From assembly GCF_001613445.1 (NCBI RefSeq), contig NZ_BDCJ01000019.1:186001-250000 (forward strand): a stretch of DNA of 64,000 nucleotides, in the 5' to 3' direction. Made by a program: the position numbers and the translations under genes. Below, in pieces: positions 61,118 through 64,000 of this stretch. The stretch's first letter is position 1, and each line of letters begins with the position of its first letter. This DNA is from Nocardia grenadensis NBRC 108939. GTDB lineage: Bacteria; Actinomycetota; Actinomycetes; Mycobacteriales; Mycobacteriaceae. The notes under the pieces were generated by a model that saw nothing but the letters and a program-made list of their open reading frames with translations, was not told where the DNA came from and did no database searches.

Positions 61118-62119
61118 ATGCTGCTCGATCTCCAGTTGGACGCCCGCCCGGACCGCAGCGCCGAACGCGCCCGGACCCTCGTCGACGCCGGCGCGGCGGG
61201 GCTTTTCACTTTCGAAGGCCCCCACGATGTCATGCTCCCCCTGGCCGCCGTGGCCGGCCGGGTGGACGCCGACCTGATGACCAATGTCGCGATCGCCATG
61301 CCGCGCAGCCCGATACACCTCGCGCATGCCGCGTGGGACCTGCACTTGATGTCGGGTGGGCGGTTCCGGCTCGGACTCGGTTCGCAGATCCGTCCCCATA
61401 TCGAGAAGCGTTACGGTGCCACCTGGTCCGCGCCGGCGGCCCGGATGCGCGAGATAGTGCTGGCGGTGCGGACGATCCTGCAGGCCTGGCAGGACGGCTC
61501 GCCGTTGGATTTCCGCGGCGAGTACACCCGGCACACTCTCATGCCGAGCACTTTCGTTCCCGGCCCGAACCCGTACGGACCCCCACCCGTACTGCTCGGC
61601 GCGCTCGGCCCACTGATGACCCGGACCGCGGCGGAGGTCGCGGACGGGCTGCTGGTGATGCCTTTCCACAGCCATCGGCATTTCCGGGAGCGCACGCTGC
61701 CCGCCGTGGCGGAGGGTATGAAGCAGGCGGGCCGCACCGAATTCCCTCTCTATCCGCAGGTGATCGTGGCGATGGGCCGGTCGGCGGAAGAACTCGCGGC
61801 AGCCTCGACCGGCGTACGCGGGCTGCTGGCGTTCTACGGTTCGACCCCGGCGTACCGGCCGGTGCTCGAGGTCGAGGGCTGGGAACAGCTGCAACCGGAA
61901 CTCAACGCCCTCTCCAAGACCGGCAACATCATGACCATGTCCGACCGGATCTCCGACCATATGGTCGATACCCTCGCGGTCCGCGGCACTCCACAGGACT
62001 GTTCCGCCGAGATCATCCGCCGTTTCGGCGATTTCACCGACCGGGTGTGCTGCTACTTCCCCGGATACGACCCGCCCGCCGAGCAGATCGCCGCCCTCGC
62101 CGCCGGATTGGGCCGATAA
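61118..62119 (+). CDS. LLM-class F420-dependent oxidoreductase (TIGR03617-like)
   Basis: A 333-residue bacterial-luciferase-fold enzyme. The start MLLDLQLDARPDRSAERAR and TFEGPHDVMLPLA match the TIGR03617 subgroup of F420-dependent oxidoreductases as remembered. Further family features are MPRSPIHLAHAAWDLHLMSGGRFRLGLGSQ and ADGLLVMPFHSHRHF. Such enzymes transfer hydride between F420 and small organic substrates. ATG 61118 was preferred over GTG 61100 because it aligns with the family N-terminus. It is divergent from a TetR gene. The substrate is unknown. Confidence 0.87.
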   Translation: MLLDLQLDARPDRSAERARTLVDAGAAGLFTFEGPHDVMLPLAAVAGRVDADLMTNVAIAMPRSPIHLAHAAWDLHLMSGGRFRLGLGSQIRPHIEKRYGATWSAPAARMREIVLAVRTILQAWQDGSPLDFRGEYTRHTLMPSTFVPGPNPYGPPPVLLGALGPLMTRTAAEVADGLLVMPFHSHRHFRERTLPAVAEGMKQAGRTEFPLYPQVIVAMGRSAEELAAASTGVRGLLAFYGSTPAYRPVLEVEGWEQLQPELNALSKTGNIMTMSDRISDHMVDTLAVRGTPQDCSAEIIRRFGDFTDRVCCYFPGYDPPAEQIAALAAGLGR

Positions 62120-62216
62120 CCCCGCGGGTAGCCGATCCGTTTACCTCCGAGGTAATCGTGCGGCGGTCCGCTCGCCGTCATGATCGGTATATCGAACCGA
62201 TCGAGAGGACGACGCC

Positions 62217-62564
62217 ATGCCCGCCTACGTTATCGCCCATCTGCAGCCGGCCGATCCGCATCCCGAGATCGCCGAGTACATCGAGCGCATCCCCGCCACC
62301 TTCGAGCCTTTCGGTGGCCGCTTCCTCGTCCACGTCGCCCAGCACGAGGTCAAGGAAGGCCGCTGGCCCGGTTCCGTCGTAATGATCGGTTTTCCCGGCA
62401 TGGAGGAGGCCCGGGCCTGGTGGGACTCCCCCGCCTATCGGGAGATCGCGCCGCTGCGCACACGGCATATCGACGGCGACCTGATCCTGGTCGACGGCGT
62501 CGCCCCCGGCTACGACCCCGCCACCACCGCCGCGGCCATGCGGGAGTCCATAGCCGCCGGGTGA
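62217..62564 (+). CDS. DUF1330 family protein
   Basis: A 115-residue dimeric ferredoxin-like-fold protein. MPAYVIAHLQPADPHPEIAEYIERIP at the start, FGGRFLVHV, and MIGFPGMEEARAWWDSPAYREI are typical of DUF1330. No catalytic role is established for the family. GAGAGGA stands about ten bases before ATG 62217. It follows the F420-dependent oxidoreductase by 97 bases on the same strand but probably has its own promoter. Confidence 0.87.
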   Translation: MPAYVIAHLQPADPHPEIAEYIERIPATFEPFGGRFLVHVAQHEVKEGRWPGSVVMIGFPGMEEARAWWDSPAYREIAPLRTRHIDGDLILVDGVAPGYDPATTAAAMRESIAAG

Positions 62565-62706
62565 GCGCGATACGCCGCACCCGTCCGCCCCGCGACGCCC
62601 GAGGACCCGACCCACGAGATAACCGAAAACCGGCGTGCCGCTGCCGGACTGCGAGTATGTATATCTCGCGATTCGGAGCTCTCATCCAGCCAAAAAGGGG
62701 ACGGTT

Positions 62707-63588
62707 TTGACTGATAGGGACAGCAGTATCACGAGACGGCAACTCGGCCGATATCTGCGCGAGGCACGTGAAGCGATCGGCCTGACCATGGCCGAAGCGG
62801 CGGCGCTCATGGAGTGGGGCAAGAGCAGCCTGCAACGCATCGAGACGGGGCAGAACCAGCGGATCCGCATTCGCGATCTGGACGGGTTGATCGAGATCTA
62901 CGAGATCGACGAGGAGAAAGCGGCGGGGTTGCGGGGACTGGCCCGCGAAACAGGCGCAAGGTCCTGGTGGCACGAATTCGGCAGTGTGATTCCGGCCAAC
63001 TTCAGTGTGTACATGGGACTGGAATCCGCGGCCCGGGTCTTGACGACCTATCAACCCGACCTCGTACCGGGTCTGTTGCAGACCCAGGACTACGCACGCG
63101 CGTTGGCCCGGGTCGCGAGTCCCGACGACACCGTAGAGGAGCGCGAGCAGCGTGTCCGGCTCAAGATGCGGCGGCAGGCGCTGATCACCCGGAATGCCCG
63201 GCCGGCCCGGCTCAACGTCATCTTGGCCGAGACGGTGCTGCGCAGGACGATCGGCGGGCCTCGGGTCATGGCAACGCAATTGCGGCATCTGGCCGATGCC
63301 GGCACGCTCCCGAACGTGCGACTGCGCGTCCTGCCCTTCTCTGCCGGAATGCCCGTCGGTGAGCAGATCGGCCCTTTCGTGATCATGGAGTTCGACGCGG
63401 ACGGCCCGGGCAGACCCGCCGAGCCGACGATCGTCTACGCCGAGAATTACACCGGCGACATGTACAGCGAGAAGGTCGGTATTGTGCAGCGATACGTAGA
63501 GGCGTGCGATCTCGTTCAAAGCGCCGCGCTGGATGAGGTCGGCAGCAGGAATCTGCTGCGCACGGCAGCAAGGGAGCACCAACGGTGA
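62707..63588 (+). CDS. XRE-family helix-turn-helix regulator with DUF5753 domain
   Basis: A 293-residue regulator. The N-terminal Cro/CI-type helix-turn-helix is RRQLGRYLREAREAIGLTM-AEAAALMEWGKSSLQRIETGQ (about 12-50). The DUF5753 domain follows, with YQPDLVPGLLQTQDYARAL and GPFVIMEFDAD. This two-domain form is abundant in Streptomyces and Nocardia and is normally encoded before a DUF397 gene, as here. TTG 62707 has AAGGGGA eight bases upstream and gives the usual N-terminus; a GTG at 62635 lies further out. The stop overlaps the DUF397 start (GTGA). Such pairs influence development and secondary metabolism. Confidence 0.9.
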   Translation: MTDRDSSITRRQLGRYLREAREAIGLTMAEAAALMEWGKSSLQRIETGQNQRIRIRDLDGLIEIYEIDEEKAAGLRGLARETGARSWWHEFGSVIPANFSVYMGLESAARVLTTYQPDLVPGLLQTQDYARALARVASPDDTVEEREQRVRLKMRRQALITRNARPARLNVILAETVLRRTIGGPRVMATQLRHLADAGTLPNVRLRVLPFSAGMPVGEQIGPFVIMEFDADGPGRPAEPTIVYAENYTGDMYSEKVGIVQRYVEACDLVQSAALDEVGSRNLLRTAAREHQR

Positions 63589-63791
63589 ACGTCGACCTAT
63601 CCGAAGCGAAATGGTTCAAGAGCAGTCGCAGTGGCGGAACCAAGGAGTGTGTGGAGGTCGCATTCCTCGACGGCGGGCATGTCGGCGTCCGTGACTCCAA
63701 GAACCCCACCGGCCCGGCGCTCGTTTTCACCGCCGCCGAGTGGGACGTCTTCACCGGTGGCACCCCGGATGGGCGTGCCGATGGCGGCTAA
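63585..63791 (+). CDS. DUF397 domain-containing protein
   Basis: A 68-residue protein with the DUF397 pattern: AKWFKSSRSGG, CVEVAFLDGG-HVGVRDSKNPTGPALVFTAAEWDVF. It starts at GTG 63585 and overlaps the regulator gene by four bases. DUF397 proteins are thought to bind and modulate their DUF5753 partner, as in the WhiJ/bldB-like or toxin-antitoxin-like pairs of Streptomyces. The exact mechanism is unsettled. Confidence 0.9.
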   Translation: MNVDLSEAKWFKSSRSGGTKECVEVAFLDGGHVGVRDSKNPTGPALVFTAAEWDVFTGGTPDGRADGG

Positions 63792-63880
63792 CTCGATCGG
63801 CACGGCGGCAGCTGTGCAGACGGTCCGGTATGTGCGCCCGTCCGGACCGCTGCTCGGATGCGCCCCCTAGGATCGGTCGT

Positions 63881-64000
63881 ATGGCAGCCGGGTCTCCTCG
63901 TCTGGTGGTGTTCGCCGGTCTCCCGGGATGCGGAAAGACCACCCTGGCACGGGCTCTCGCGGACGAACTCGGTGCGACGTTCCTGCGTATCGATACCTTC
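63881..64000 (+). CDS. P-loop kinase/AAA ATPase, N-terminal part (runs off the right edge)
   Basis: The first 40 codons of a gene starting at ATG 63881. VVFAGLPGCGKTTLARALADELGATFLRID contains a Walker A loop and the next strand of a small-molecule kinase fold (zeta-toxin, gluconate-kinase or AAA_33 type). The strong GLPGCGKTT suggests an AAA_33-type kinase. The rest lies outside the window, so the family cannot be fixed. Confidence 0.8.
   Translation, partial: MAAGSPRLVVFAGLPGCGKTTLARALADELGATFLRIDTF

Overview
The window is about 70% G+C DNA from a mycolic-acid actinomycete, most probably a Nocardia or close relative. Supporting this are an MCE-family protein, an EspG/PPE-like type VII secretion cluster, mycothiol-dependent formaldehyde dehydrogenase (MscR), an F420-linked reductase, an F420-type oxidoreductase, the multifunctional 2-oxoglutarate enzyme Kgd, P450s of the CYP125 and CYP123 families, and a DUF5753 regulator paired with DUF397. 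I found no tRNA, rRNA, CRISPR array or complete insertion sequence.

Region 1 (1-9966) holds the end of a DUF5682-type gene and a VWA-domain gene, with a short TnpB/omega-RNA relic between them. A MacB-like ABC exporter, two Ser/Thr protein kinases and endonuclease IV follow. Region 2 (10138-24753) is a catabolic block: a TauD-like dioxygenase, an orphan mce gene, a tightly overlapping leftward operon CYP123-SDR-CYP125-glutathione peroxidase, and a divergent rightward operon aldehyde dehydrogenase-SDR-beta-hydroxyacid dehydrogenase-FAD dehydrogenase, then a TetR regulator. The block closes with an F420-type reductase and the mscR-metallohydrolase pair. P450 oxidation of a terminal carbon, alcohol and aldehyde oxidation and flavin dehydrogenation suggest degradation of a sterol or terpenoid side chain. 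A palindrome of core GACA-N2-TGTC recurs in front of mce, both operons and tetR, so one TetR regulon is plausible. A KstR-like site also lies in the divergent promoter.

Region 3 (24931-34628) has a tiny hydrophobic peptide, a two-helix membrane protein, a proline-rich lipoprotein and a three-gene type VII secretion set (substrate, PPE-like, EspG). These are followed by a lipase-like hydrolase, a secreted protein, a paired acyl-CoA dehydrogenase operon, a phosphoribosyltransferase and a nitrilase-family amidase.

Region 4 (34689-57191) has a backbone I remember as neighbours in M. tuberculosis (deaD, an Rv1251c-like protein, an Rv1249c-like protein, kgd). Between them lie accessory genes: a PLP racemase-fold enzyme, a TetR-like protein without a visible DNA-binding domain, a PtpB-like phosphatase, a C-terminally truncated adenylating enzyme, a crotonase, a Xi-class GST, a striking 434-bp inverted pair of palindromic elements, and two ABC systems. 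The large protein after deaD has the architecture of RecB-like nuclease/helicases, but its catalytic motifs are replaced.

Region 5 (57192-64000) carries the kgd terminator, a frameshifted SnoaL-like gene, an EamA transporter, an FGE-fold protein, a TetR regulator, an F420-dependent oxidoreductase, a DUF1330 protein, the DUF5753/DUF397 pair and the start of a P-loop kinase. Starts were chosen from visible ribosome-binding sites, overlaps and remembered family N-termini. No database search was possible.
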